A stretch of DNA of 64,000 bases from assembly GCA_900316415.1 (NCBI GenBank), contig ONCV01000006.1:1-64000 (forward strand). The letters are read 5' to 3'. This DNA is from an uncultured Eubacteriales bacterium. Its GTDB lineage: Bacteria; Bacillota; Clostridia; Christensenellales; Aristaeellaceae. Each line of letters begins with the position of its first letter. Position 1 is the stretch's first letter. The position numbers and the translations under genes were made by a program. Shown piece after piece: positions 52,081 to 59,952 of this stretch. The notes below the pieces were generated by a model. The model worked only from the letters and a program-made list of their open reading frames with translations, ran no database searches and was not told the origin of the DNA.

Positions 52081-54285
52081 TTATTGTACCATAAATTCGG
52101 AGGAGGTGTCGAGCCGCTGCCGGGCCACCAGCTCGCTGAAGGCGCCGCCCCGCTCGATCAGCTGCTGATAGGTGCCCTCCTCGATGATCCGGCCCTGATC
52201 CATCATCAGGATCCGGTCGCAGTTCTGGATGGTGGACAGCCGGTGGGCGATCACGAGGCGGGTGCAGTGCAGCTTGTCCAGGGCTTCGGAAACCTGGCGC
52301 TGGGTCCGGTTGTCCAGGGCGCTGGTCGCCTCGTCCAGAATCAGGATTTTCGGCCGGGACACGATGGCCCGGGCGATCAGCAGCCGCTGCTTCTGCCCGC
52401 CGGAGACGCCGCCCTGGCCTTCCGAGATCTGGGTGAACATGCCCATGGGCATTTCCCGGATATCCCCGGCGATGCTGGCGGCTTCCGCCGCCGCCCAGGC
52501 ATCCTCCAGGGTCGCGTTCGGCGCGGAAATCGTGATGTTGGAGTAAATATCCCCCTGAAACAGCTGTCCGTTCTGAATCACCACGCCCATCTGCTTCCGC
52601 ACGGAGCGGGGATCCAGCGTCGCCAGATCGCTGCGGTCATAGAAAACCGAGCCCTTTTCCGGGGTCTCAAAGCCCAGCAGCAGCCGGACCAGGGTGGATT
52701 TTCCGCAGCCGGTCCGGCCGACGAGGGCCACATATTCCCCGGCGCGGACGCTCAGGGACAGATCGTTCAGGACATAAGGCGCGCCCTCCCCGTAGCGGAA
52801 GGAGACATGGCTCACCTCGATGGCGCCGCTGAGCGATGAAACGGACTTCCGCTCCTCCGTCACCTCCGGCTCCGCCTTCAGCAGGGGCTCCGCCATCTCC
52901 AGCACGGGGCGGATGGCGGCCACGGTCAGCGCGATGCCGGCCAGGGACTGGAAGGCGCCCATGATCTGCCCGTAGGCCGCGGTGAAGGCGAAATAATGCT
53001 CCGCCGAAACCCCGGTCCGGACGGCCAGATAGTAGAGCAGCACGGTTCCCAGCAGGGAGATGCCGGAGGTCAGGACGGCGTTGAGCTTCAGGAACACGGG
53101 GGGATTGTAATCCAGCCGGGCGCGCTGGGCATACAGCCGTCCCCACCGGGCGAAGACCCGGTTTTCCGATCCGGAGAGCCGGATTTTCTGCACGCCGTTC
53201 ATGATGGCGTAGCTCATGCCGTTCTCCTCCGCCGACAGCTTCATCTTTTTGCGGGTGATCTTCATCTGCAGGAGGGAGGCGGCCACGCTGATGATCACCG
53301 TGGACAGAATGATCAGCAGGGACGGCACGACGAGGGCCGGCGCGAAGCGGAAGATCTGAACGATGTACAGCAGGGAGAGGAGCGAGCTGAGCCCGACGGA
53401 CAGGAGGCTGTTCAGGATCATGCCGCACAGGTTGCTGACGCTTTCCGCGCGGCTGGCCAGCTCGCCCGACGAAAACCGGCGGAAGAAGCTGGCGGGCAGG
53501 GACAGGATCCGGATCATCACCGAGGCCTGCACCGACTGGGAGGTCCGGATGCTGATCCGGTCCAGCAGCTGGGTGCGCACCACGCTCACCATCTGCCCGG
53601 CAAAGGTGGAGGCGATCAGAAAGCCGGCCAGCCCGAACAGCAGGTTCATCCGGCGGCCCCGCAGAACGGTGCCGGCGACCAGGTTGTACACCCGGGGCAC
53701 CAGCATGCCGATCAGGGTCACCAGCAGGGTGGCGAAGAGGATCTGAACCAGATCGGCGCCGGTGATGTTCTTTTTCATGTAGAGCAGCAGATCCGGAATG
53801 CCCAGCTTCTTCATGGGCAGCGGAAGATAGAAGCAGAGGGCTTCCCGATGCAGCAGGTGCGCGTTTTTCCGGGTGACCCGGGTCCGCTTTCCGGTGGCGG
53901 GATCCCGGAAATAGTATCCGGAAACGGGCCCCGGAAGCAGGGCGACGGTCGTTCCGCCCTCCCGGAGCATCCCCAGCATCGGACCGTAAGCGTCCCGCTG
54001 CCAGCCCTCCTCCAGGTTGACGGAGCGAACCATGATGCCCGCGGGCCGGAGGGCATATTCCATCTGCGCTTCCTCGCCCCGGACCTCCTCCGGGATCTCC
54101 GCGGGCGGGAGATGGTAGTATTTCAGGATTTCATCCAGGGCTTCCCGCGCGATCAGGCGTTCGTCCGAAATCCGGTTTTCGTTCCAGCGGTCCAGCACCA
54201 CGCGGGCCATGCGGAAAAAGGAATCCTCCAGCACCTCCTGGTCGCTTTCCATGCGCTGGCGGATCTGTTCGTCAAACCATCCCAT
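52081..54285 (-). CDS. bacteriocin/peptide-export ABC protein (permease-ATPase), no peptidase
   Basis: 734 residues. An N-terminal soluble region of about 165 residues without peptidase residues is followed by six membrane segments and an ABC ATPase (Walker A GRTGCGKST, signature GVSGGQKQR, Walker B ILILDEATSALD). Layout and pairing match the second ABC protein of NHLM-type (nitrile-hydratase-leader microcin) export systems. It starts 14 bases after the C39 transporter gene. Together they could form a heterodimeric exporter, with substrate cleavage by the C39 partner. Confidence 0.85.
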   Translation of the reverse strand: MGWFDEQIRQRMESDQEVLEDSFFRMARVVLDRWNENRISDERLIAREALDEILKYYHLPPAEIPEEVRGEEAQMEYALRPAGIMVRSVNLEEGWQRDAYGPMLGMLREGGTTVALLPGPVSGYYFRDPATGKRTRVTRKNAHLLHREALCFYLPLPMKKLGIPDLLLYMKKNITGADLVQILFATLLVTLIGMLVPRVYNLVAGTVLRGRRMNLLFGLAGFLIASTFAGQMVSVVRTQLLDRISIRTSQSVQASVMIRILSLPASFFRRFSSGELASRAESVSNLCGMILNSLLSVGLSSLLSLLYIVQIFRFAPALVVPSLLIILSTVIISVAASLLQMKITRKKMKLSAEENGMSYAIMNGVQKIRLSGSENRVFARWGRLYAQRARLDYNPPVFLKLNAVLTSGISLLGTVLLYYLAVRTGVSAEHYFAFTAAYGQIMGAFQSLAGIALTVAAIRPVLEMAEPLLKAEPEVTEERKSVSSLSGAIEVSHVSFRYGEGAPYVLNDLSLSVRAGEYVALVGRTGCGKSTLVRLLLGFETPEKGSVFYDRSDLATLDPRSVRKQMGVVIQNGQLFQGDIYSNITISAPNATLEDAWAAAEAASIAGDIREMPMGMFTQISEGQGGVSGGQKQRLLIARAIVSRPKILILDEATSALDNRTQRQVSEALDKLHCTRLVIAHRLSTIQNCDRILMMDQGRIIEEGTYQQLIERGGAFSELVARQRLDTSSEFMVQ

Positions 54286-54299
54286 TTCCTCACCCCCTC

Positions 54300-56486
54300 C
54301 TATTCCGCGGTAACCAGCTCCGTGTAGATGCCGCCCCGGGCGAAAAGCTCCTCATGGGTTCCGCGTTCGGCGATGGTGCCCTTGTCCAGCACGATGATCT
54401 CGTCGCAGTCCCGGACGGTGGAGAGGCGGTGAGCGATCACGATGCAGGTAATCCCCCGGGCCTGCACGGCCCGGACCAGGTCGTATTCGGTCTTGGCGTC
54501 CAGGGCGCTGGTGGCCTCGTCCAGAATGACGATGGAGGGATCCTGGGCCAGCACCCGGGCGATCTCCAGCCGCTGGCGCTGCCCGCCGGACAGATCCCGG
54601 CCGTTCTCCGACAGCCGGGCCTGGTATCCGCCGGGGCGCTGCAGGATATCGTCATGGATCTGCGCGTCCCGGGCCGCCAGGATGACCTCAAAATCCTCGA
54701 TGGACTGATCCCACATCCGGATATTGTTGGCGATGGTGTCCTCAAAGAGAACGATGTCCTGATCCACCATGGCCACGGATCCGGTAAACACGCAGCGGGG
54801 AATCTCCTCCAGCAGCTTTCCGTCATAGCGGATGGTTCCCTCCCAGGGCCGGTACAGCCCGGTGATCAGCTTGCTGACCGTGGACTTTCCGCTGCCGCTG
54901 CTGCCGACGATGGCAACCCGGCTGCCGGCGCGAATCGACGCGGAAAAGTCCCGGAGAACCGGGGTGCCGAGGGGCGCGTAGCCGAAGGTCAGATGGCTGA
55001 TCTCGATATCGCCCTTCAGCTTGGAATAATTTTCCTCCCCGGCGTCCGCGCCGGAGGAAAGCACCGGATCCTCCGGGTATTCCATCACGTCCTCCACCCG
55101 CTCCATCTGCGTCCGCATCTCCTGGATGGTCTGGCCCGCGCCGATCAGCGTGGAGGCGGGGTCCATGAAGGAGCTGAGAAGGCCCTGGAAGGTGACGATC
55201 ATGCCGAGGGTGAAGCTTCCCCGGATGGCCAGCACCACGCCGACGAACAGCACCGCGTAGTTGGCCACGGAGGCGATGAATTCCGGCAGGAAGCCCACGC
55301 GGGAATTCAGGTTCATGTATTCCACGTTCATGGCGTTCACGGAAGCCTGGTAGCCGGCCCATTTCCGGAAATAGCCGGCCTCGGCGCCGGAGGACTTGAT
55401 GGTTTCCGCCATGCTGATGCCCGCCAGGGTGGCGGAGGCCAGCTTGCCCTCGTCCCGCATCTGCACCCGGGTCAGGTTGACCCGCTTCCGGGAAAGATAC
55501 CGGGCCACCCCGATGTCCAGGATCAGGGAGGACAGGCCGATCAGGGTCAGAACCGGGCTGTAGCGCAGCATGACCACCAGGTAGAACAGCATCATCAGCG
55601 TGTTCAGCGCCAGGGGCGCCACGGTCTGCACCAGCGTTCCGGCGATGGCCGCGTTCGTTTCCTTGCGCTGCAGGATATCGCCGGCCATCCGCTGGGAGAA
55701 GAAGGTCATGGGCAGGCGCAGCACCTTCCACATGTACGAAGCGTTTCCCTCAATGCTCATCCGCCCGTCCAGCTTCAGGGAATAGAGGGTCCGGGCCCAG
55801 TCCACCGCGATCTGGAAGATCGCCAGGGCGGCGGCCGCCGCGATGAAGGGAATCAGCCAGTCCGGCGCCTTGCCGGGCAGCAGCCGGTCAAAGAAGATCC
55901 GGGACATCACCGGGTTGATGATGCCGAAAAGATGGGTGATCACGGTGGTCAGCGCCACAAAGGCCACCGCGGAGCCGGCGCCCTTCAGCCGCTTCCGGGC
56001 GAAGGCCAGGGTGCTCTTCCGCTTTCCGGAGGGAACGAAGCCCTCTTCCGGGGCGAAGGTCAGGCACAGGCCGGTGAAGGACTGGTTGAATTCCTCCATG
56101 GAGACCTGGACGATGCCCCGGGCCGGGTCGTTCAGAACCGCCCGGTTTCTCCGGAAGCCGTCCAGCACCACGAAATGGTTCATGTTCCAGTGAATGATGC
56201 AGGGGAAGGAGCCCTTTTCCCGGATCACATCCGGCTCCATCCGGAAGCCGTGCACCTCGAGACCGTAGTGCCGGGCCGCCAGAAAGACGCTTTTCATGTT
56301 GGAGCCGTCCCGGCTGACGCCGCAGTCCAGCCGCACCTGCTCCAGCGGGATCCACTTCCCGTAATAGGCCAGCACCATGGACAGGCAGGCCGCGCCGCAT
56401 TCCAGCGCTTCCAGCTGCATGATCATGGGAACCTTCGCCACGCCCCGGCTGACCGGCCGGGGGATTTTCCTGCCTGTGTTTGCCAT
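54300..56486 (-). CDS. C39-peptidase-containing ABC exporter
   Basis: 728 residues. An N-terminal C39 cysteine peptidase (catalytic Cys30 in LECGAACLSMV, His104 in WNMNHFVVLDG, Asp120 in NDPARG) is followed by six membrane segments and an ABC ATPase ([32 protein letters not shown]). Enzymes of this type remove a leader ending in a double-glycine-like motif while exporting the peptide. All three catalytic residues are present, so the peptidase should be active. The ATG at 56486 follows CAGGAG; the frame can be read three codons further to a TTG. No precursor lies on the same strand; see the small divergent gene. Confidence 0.93.
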   Translation of the reverse strand: MANTGRKIPRPVSRGVAKVPMIMQLEALECGAACLSMVLAYYGKWIPLEQVRLDCGVSRDGSNMKSVFLAARHYGLEVHGFRMEPDVIREKGSFPCIIHWNMNHFVVLDGFRRNRAVLNDPARGIVQVSMEEFNQSFTGLCLTFAPEEGFVPSGKRKSTLAFARKRLKGAGSAVAFVALTTVITHLFGIINPVMSRIFFDRLLPGKAPDWLIPFIAAAAALAIFQIAVDWARTLYSLKLDGRMSIEGNASYMWKVLRLPMTFFSQRMAGDILQRKETNAAIAGTLVQTVAPLALNTLMMLFYLVVMLRYSPVLTLIGLSSLILDIGVARYLSRKRVNLTRVQMRDEGKLASATLAGISMAETIKSSGAEAGYFRKWAGYQASVNAMNVEYMNLNSRVGFLPEFIASVANYAVLFVGVVLAIRGSFTLGMIVTFQGLLSSFMDPASTLIGAGQTIQEMRTQMERVEDVMEYPEDPVLSSGADAGEENYSKLKGDIEISHLTFGYAPLGTPVLRDFSASIRAGSRVAIVGSSGSGKSTVSKLITGLYRPWEGTIRYDGKLLEEIPRCVFTGSVAMVDQDIVLFEDTIANNIRMWDQSIEDFEVILAARDAQIHDDILQRPGGYQARLSENGRDLSGGQRQRLEIARVLAQDPSIVILDEATSALDAKTEYDLVRAVQARGITCIVIAHRLSTVRDCDEIIVLDKGTIAERGTHEELFARGGIYTELVTAE

Positions 56487-56532
56487 GCGTTCCAACTCCT
56501 GCCTTCCGAAACCGTCCTCTGTCCGCGCCGCC

Positions 56533-56982
56533 TCAGTTCAGAAGGAAGCTGAGGGGCGTGGTGGATTCCGTGACGATTTCTCCCTCGTACGTTCCGTCCG
56601 GCACCGGAAGATAATCCGCGCCCAGATCCACGAAGGCGACGAGCTCCGTTTCGCTCTGGGAGATCTCGCTGATCTTCCCGGTCCGGCCCAGCACCCGCAC
56701 CGGCATGCCCGTCCGGAGGGTTTCCGCCTGGGAAACGGGAAGCTGTGCGTAAACGAGGGAATAGGAGGCCTCCCCCGCCCCGGCCGTCTCGATCCGGAAT
56801 TCCGCCTTCAGGGAGCTTTCCATGACCGTGGTGGACGCGTAGATCACAAAGCCGACCAGCAGGGCCAGAATGGCGGAGAGCAGCATCCACAGGCGGGGGC
56901 TGGTCACTTTCATATAGGTATGCAGCTCCTCCGGAGAGGAGAGATGCTCCATGCTTTCCTTTCGAAACAGGGACTGATCCAT
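56533..56982 (-). CDS. short membrane-fusion-adaptor-like protein of the exporter
   Basis: 149 residues. One membrane segment at about 35-50 (LWMLLSAILALLVGFVIYAS) follows an N-terminal cytoplasmic stretch with SSPEELHTYMKVTSP, a start typical of HlyD-like adaptors of bacteriocin exporters. The extracellular part of about 90 residues looks like a barrel-lipoyl fragment (TGMPVRVLGRTGKISEIS); the long coiled-coil hairpin of full adaptors is missing. First gene of the exporter operon, AAAGGAGG site at the ATG (56982), 46 bases before the C39 gene. It may be a minimal adaptor suited to a single membrane. Confidence 0.75.
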   Translation of the reverse strand: MDQSLFRKESMEHLSSPEELHTYMKVTSPRLWMLLSAILALLVGFVIYASTTVMESSLKAEFRIETAGAGEASYSLVYAQLPVSQAETLRTGMPVRVLGRTGKISEISQSETELVAFVDLGADYLPVPDGTYEGEIVTESTTPLSFLLN

Positions 56983-57039
56983 GGCCGGATCCTCCTTTCG
57001 CGCCATTCCGGCGGCAGTTCAGAGATCGGAATGATACCC

Positions 57040-57068
57040 ATCATACCACGGATTCCCGTTTTTCAAAA
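57040..57068 (-). promoter_or_regulatory. promoter of the exporter operon
   Basis: Minus strand TTTTGA (57068-57063), 17-bp spacer, TATGAT (57045-57040). Its -35 lies a few bases from the divergent promoter. Confidence 0.55.
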
Positions 57069-57074
57069 TACCTC

Positions 57075-57102
57075 TGGACATTTCTTTGAATTCGGTTAAA
57101 AT
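57075..57102 (+). promoter_or_regulatory. promoter of the small-protein/sigma-factor operon
   Basis: TGGACA, 16-bp spacer, TAAAAT. The leader that follows contains GGGAAC (57110-57115), a CTGCC/GGCAG inverted repeat and a GGTGA/TCACC inverted repeat, so an extra ECF-type promoter or an operator is possible. Confidence 0.55.
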
Positions 57103-57180
57103 CTTTTCAGGGAACTATCTGCCACCTTGCCGGCAGCTCCGTATCAACTGGTGAGATCACCTGGAAGGGAGGGACGAACG

Positions 57181-57372
57181 GTGGAAAGAACGATCAGAGC
57201 ACTGTTCGACTATCAGAAATTTGAGGGGAGTCCGGACCTGCAGCGGATCATCGATGCGGTTCACGGGAAGTATGAAGCCCGGGAGCTGACCATGGATGAG
57301 ATGGAGTGGGTCGCGGCGGCGGGCCAGCCGGTCCCCCCCGTCCGGAAGGAAAACCCCGGGGAGAAGCAATGA
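57181..57372 (+). CDS. 63-residue protein with leader-peptide-like end, coupled to sigma factor
   Basis: GTG start at 57181 after GGGAGGG; longer in-frame starts upstream lie within the leader region. Reads VERTIRALFDYQKF, a helical charged middle, then ELTMDEMEWVAAAG and a 15-residue end with Gln, Pro, Val, Arg, Lys, Glu, Asn, Gly but no Cys, Ser or Thr. The ELxxDExExVAAAG pattern resembles the double-glycine leaders cut by C39 peptidases (cleavage would follow Gly48), and a C39 exporter is divergent from it. Its stop overlaps the sigma-factor start by four bases (ATGA). It could be a secreted signal peptide precursor or a regulator of the sigma factor. I do not recognise it as a characterised family. 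Confidence 0.75.
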   Translation: MERTIRALFDYQKFEGSPDLQRIIDAVHGKYEARELTMDEMEWVAAAGQPVPPVRKENPGEKQ

Positions 57373-57860
57373 GTCTGCCGACGCTGGAGCAGGTTTATAC
57401 GGAGTATCACGGCAAGGTCATGGGATATCTTTCCGCCCGGATCCGAAACCGGGCGGACGCGGAGGACCTCTGTTCCGAGGTCTTTCTGAAGGTGCAGCGG
57501 AAGCTGGAGGAATACGACGATTCCAAGGCTTCCGTCAGCACCTGGATCTTCACGATCACCCGGAACACCCTGATCGACCGCTACCGCAGGACGCGGCCGA
57601 CGGAGGAGCTCGACGAAAACCTGTCCGACGACAGCGAGGTGGACGAGAGCCTGCTGAGCCGGGAGACGCTGGACGAGCTGGCCGGCGCGCTCCGGAGCCT
57701 GCCCGAGCAGCTGCGGGACATCATCGTGCTTCGCTATTACGACGGAAAGCCGCTGACCGAGATCGCGGGGATCATGGGCCTCAGCTACGGCGCGGTCAAG
57801 CTCCGGCACCAGAACGCCCTGCTCCTGCTCCGCGAGCGCATGCATGTCGCGGAGGACTGA
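57369..57860 (+). CDS. ECF-type RNA polymerase sigma factor
   Basis: 163 residues. Sigma region 2 (about 8-76: RNRADAEDLCSEVFLKVQ, STWIFTITRNTLIDRYRR) and region 4 (about 105-157: LPEQLRDIIVLRYYDGKPLTEIAGIMGLS), joined by a short acidic linker. No region 1 or 3 and no C-terminal extension. Extracytoplasmic-function sigma factors are usually held by an anti-sigma factor encoded next to them; here the only partner is the 63-residue protein with which it is translationally coupled. A strong terminator follows, so the unit is two genes. Confidence 0.9.
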   Translation: MSLPTLEQVYTEYHGKVMGYLSARIRNRADAEDLCSEVFLKVQRKLEEYDDSKASVSTWIFTITRNTLIDRYRRTRPTEELDENLSDDSEVDESLLSRETLDELAGALRSLPEQLRDIIVLRYYDGKPLTEIAGIMGLSYGAVKLRHQNALLLLRERMHVAED

Positions 57861-57908
57861 GGCGGAGCAGCGGCGGAAAAACGGAATCCGGAAGGAACCG
57901 GAAAGAAA

Positions 57909-57952
57909 CAGCACCCCGGCGGGCGGTTCGCCCGGCCGGGGTGCTGCTTTTT
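57909..57952. terminator. bidirectional terminator after the sigma factor gene
   Basis: 12-bp outer stem CAGCACCCCGGC / GCCGGGGTGCTG (57909-57920 with 57935-57946) with an inner GGGCG/CGCCC stem, followed by CTTTTT. It separates the convergent symporter gene. Confidence 0.88.
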
Positions 57953-57965
57953 GCGGGGGGACCGC

Positions 57966-59471
57966 TCAGTCCTCCCGGGCCTCCTGCTCCTTCTGGATCT
58001 CCGGGAAGGCGGAGTACATGGGCTCCAGCTCCGGCTGATCCTTCCGGATCTTCCGGGCGCTGTAGTTTTTCGTGATGCGGACGACGAGCCCGCTGAGGCA
58101 GACCACGCCGATCAGGTTCGGGATGGCCATGAGCCCGTTGAAGGTGTCGCTCAGGTCGATGGCCAGGGAGACGTTCATGGTGGCGCTGACGATAACCATG
58201 GCGATGAACACGATCTTGTAGGCCAGGGTGGATTTGGTGCCGAACAGGTATTCCCAGGCCTTGGAGCCGTAGTAGCTCCAGCCCAGGATCGTGGTGAAGG
58301 CGAAGAGGCACACCGCCACCGCCAGGAAGATGCCGCCGAAGGTTCCGAAGGACTTGGTGAAGGCTTCCGTGGCCAGGCCCAGTTTGGACGCGCCGGAGAT
58401 GGAAGCGCCGGTTTCCAGATCCACGACGCCGGTGGTCAGGATGACCAGCGCGGTGCAGGTGCAGACGATGAGGGTGTCCGCAAAGACCTCGAAGATGCCC
58501 CACAGCCCCTGCACCACGGGCTCCTTCACGTTGGAGGCGGAGTGCACCATGACGGAGGAGCCGAGGCCGGCCTCATTGGAGAAAACGCCCCGCTTGAAGC
58601 CCCAGGTCATGGCCTGGGCGATGACCGCGCCGCCCACGCCGCCGGCGGCGGATTTGAAATTGAAGGCGCCGGCGAAGATCGCGCCGAAGGCGGCGGGCAC
58701 CCGGGAGATGTTCATCATGATGATGATCAGGGAGCCGATGATGAAGAACACGGCCATGAAGGGCACGACGCGCTCATTGGTGGTGGCGATCCGCTTCAGC
58801 CCGCCGAGGATGACCAGGGCCAGCAGGAGGATCAGCACCAGGCCGGTGACCAGGTTGACCGTTCCGGCATCCGCGGGGATCAGGGTGTTGATGCTCTCGG
58901 TGATGGAAGCCACCTGCCCCATGTTGCCGATGCCGAAGGAGGCCAGGATCGCGAAGACGGAGAAGAGCACCGCCAGCACGGGGCCGACAACCCGGCCGTA
59001 CTTCATTTTTCCGACGCCGTCCTTCAGATAGTACATCGCGCCGCCGCTCCACTCGCCCTTTTCATTCCGGCGGCGGAAGAAAATGCCCAGCACGTTTTCC
59101 GAATAGTTGGTCATCATGCCCACGATGGCCGCGACCCACATCCAGAAGACGGCGCCGGGACCGCCCATGGTGATGGCGTAGGCAACGCCCGCGATGTTTC
59201 CGGTGCCGATGGTGGCGGAAAGCGCGGTGCACAGGGACTGGAACTGGGAAATGGAATGCCGGTCGCCGCTGTGCCGGATGCCCTTTTCCTTCCGGAAGAG
59301 GCCGCCGATGGTGTTGGACCACATGTGCCCGAAGCGGCGGAACTGGAAGAAGCGGGTCAGAACCGTCATCAGGACGCCGGTTCCGATCAGGAGGACCAGG
59401 GCGGGAACGCCCCAGACCACGCCGTTGACAGCGTCATTGACGGAGGCGACCGTTTGCGTGAAATCAGCCAT
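57966..59471 (-). CDS. sodium:alanine/glycine symporter (AGCS family)
   Basis: 501 residues with about eleven membrane segments. Family signatures: ALSATIGTGNIAGVAYAITMGGPGAVFWMW, NEAGLGSSVMVHS and the TTGVVDLETGAS region. It imports alanine or glycine with sodium. Start at 59471 behind AAGGAAGG. The leader contains a tandem glycine riboswitch and terminator, which makes glycine the likely physiological substrate or signal. Monocistronic. Confidence 0.94.
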   Translation of the reverse strand: MADFTQTVASVNDAVNGVVWGVPALVLLIGTGVLMTVLTRFFQFRRFGHMWSNTIGGLFRKEKGIRHSGDRHSISQFQSLCTALSATIGTGNIAGVAYAITMGGPGAVFWMWVAAIVGMMTNYSENVLGIFFRRRNEKGEWSGGAMYYLKDGVGKMKYGRVVGPVLAVLFSVFAILASFGIGNMGQVASITESINTLIPADAGTVNLVTGLVLILLLALVILGGLKRIATTNERVVPFMAVFFIIGSLIIIMMNISRVPAAFGAIFAGAFNFKSAAGGVGGAVIAQAMTWGFKRGVFSNEAGLGSSVMVHSASNVKEPVVQGLWGIFEVFADTLIVCTCTALVILTTGVVDLETGASISGASKLGLATEAFTKSFGTFGGIFLAVAVCLFAFTTILGWSYYGSKAWEYLFGTKSTLAYKIVFIAMVIVSATMNVSLAIDLSDTFNGLMAIPNLIGVVCLSGLVVRITKNYSARKIRKDQPELEPMYSAFPEIQKEQEARED

Positions 59472-59491
59472 GAGGAATCCTTCCTTTCCAT

Positions 59492-59521
59492 AAAAAAATG
59501 AGATTTCGCCGAAGCGAAATC
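59492..59521 (-). terminator. riboswitch expression-platform terminator
   Basis: 8-bp stem GATTTCGC / GCGAAATC (59502-59509 with 59514-59521), then T(7) on the minus strand (59498-59492), directly before the symporter ribosome site. Formation or disruption would be decided by the glycine aptamers upstream. Confidence 0.85.
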
Positions 59522-59566
59522 CCAGGCGCGCGGGACAGGATCCTCTCCCCGGCGGGGAGAAGCGGG

Positions 59567-59731
59567 CCTCTGTCCTTTTGCCTGAGAGATTGGCCGGGAA
59601 CGGCCTTGCCCCTTCGGCACCCGGCAAGCCGGGATTCTCCAGAGTGTCATCCACGCACAGTCTGTGCACCTGAGAGTATTGCTCCTTCGGTCATCCCCGG
59701 AGGGGGATGTTTCCTGCGCGCTTCCGCTGAC
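59567..59731 (-). ncRNA. tandem glycine riboswitch (gcvT element)
   Basis: On the minus strand the leader shows two copies of the conserved glycine aptamer core: GACCGAAGGAGCAA with ACTCTCAGG and ACTCTGGAGA for the first, and GCCGAAGGGGCAA with AATCTCTCAGGCAAAAGGACAGAG for the second. These are the hallmark segments of the cooperative two-aptamer gcvT RNA. It lies between the promoter and the terminator of the symporter gene. Two aptamers and a terminator suggest glycine-dependent control of transcription; whether it turns the gene on or off cannot be settled by eye. Confidence 0.93.
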
Positions 59732-59737
59732 GCCCCT

Positions 59738-59766
59738 ATTGTAAAAAGAAACCGGGCGTCCTTCAA
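59738..59766 (-). promoter_or_regulatory. promoter of the glycine riboswitch and symporter
   Basis: Minus strand TTGAAG (59766-59761), 17-bp spacer, TACAAT (59743-59738). The start would lie at the first base of the aptamer region. Confidence 0.75.
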
Positions 59767-59833
59767 TGCCTTTTCTGCTTTTTTCGTGTTTTTCTGGATC
59801 CGGGGAACGGGGCGCGGTTTTCCCGGGCGGGCG

Positions 59834-59862
59834 TTGACATTCCCGGGGCGATATGATATAAA
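59834..59862 (+). promoter_or_regulatory. pyrimidine operon promoter
   Basis: TTGACA, 17-bp spacer, TATAAA. Expected start near 59869, giving a leader of about 85 bases that begins with a 20-base perfect GC palindrome (59880-59899). Confidence 0.82.
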
Positions 59863-59904
59863 AATCCCGGAACCCCCAGCCGGCGGCCGCGGCCGCCGGG
59901 GATC

Positions 59905-59930
59905 TTGAAACCGACCCTGTGAGATCGGAA
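59905..59930 (+). promoter_or_regulatory. possible PyrR-binding hairpin in the pyr leader
   Basis: CCGA CCCTGTGAGA TCGG can fold with the loop core CCnGnGAG, which is the invariant part of the PyrR-binding loop. It lies 25 bases before the pyrC start, so it might act on translation. The flanking bases deviate from the full consensus. No pyrR is in the window. Confidence 0.45.
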
Positions 59931-59952
59931 AGATGCGGAACGGGAGGACAGC

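Noticed and set aside
57110..57146. GGAAC and CGTATC as an autoregulated ECF promoter
   Set aside because: The spacing between the two elements is about 24 bases, too long for known ECF promoters; left as a note only.
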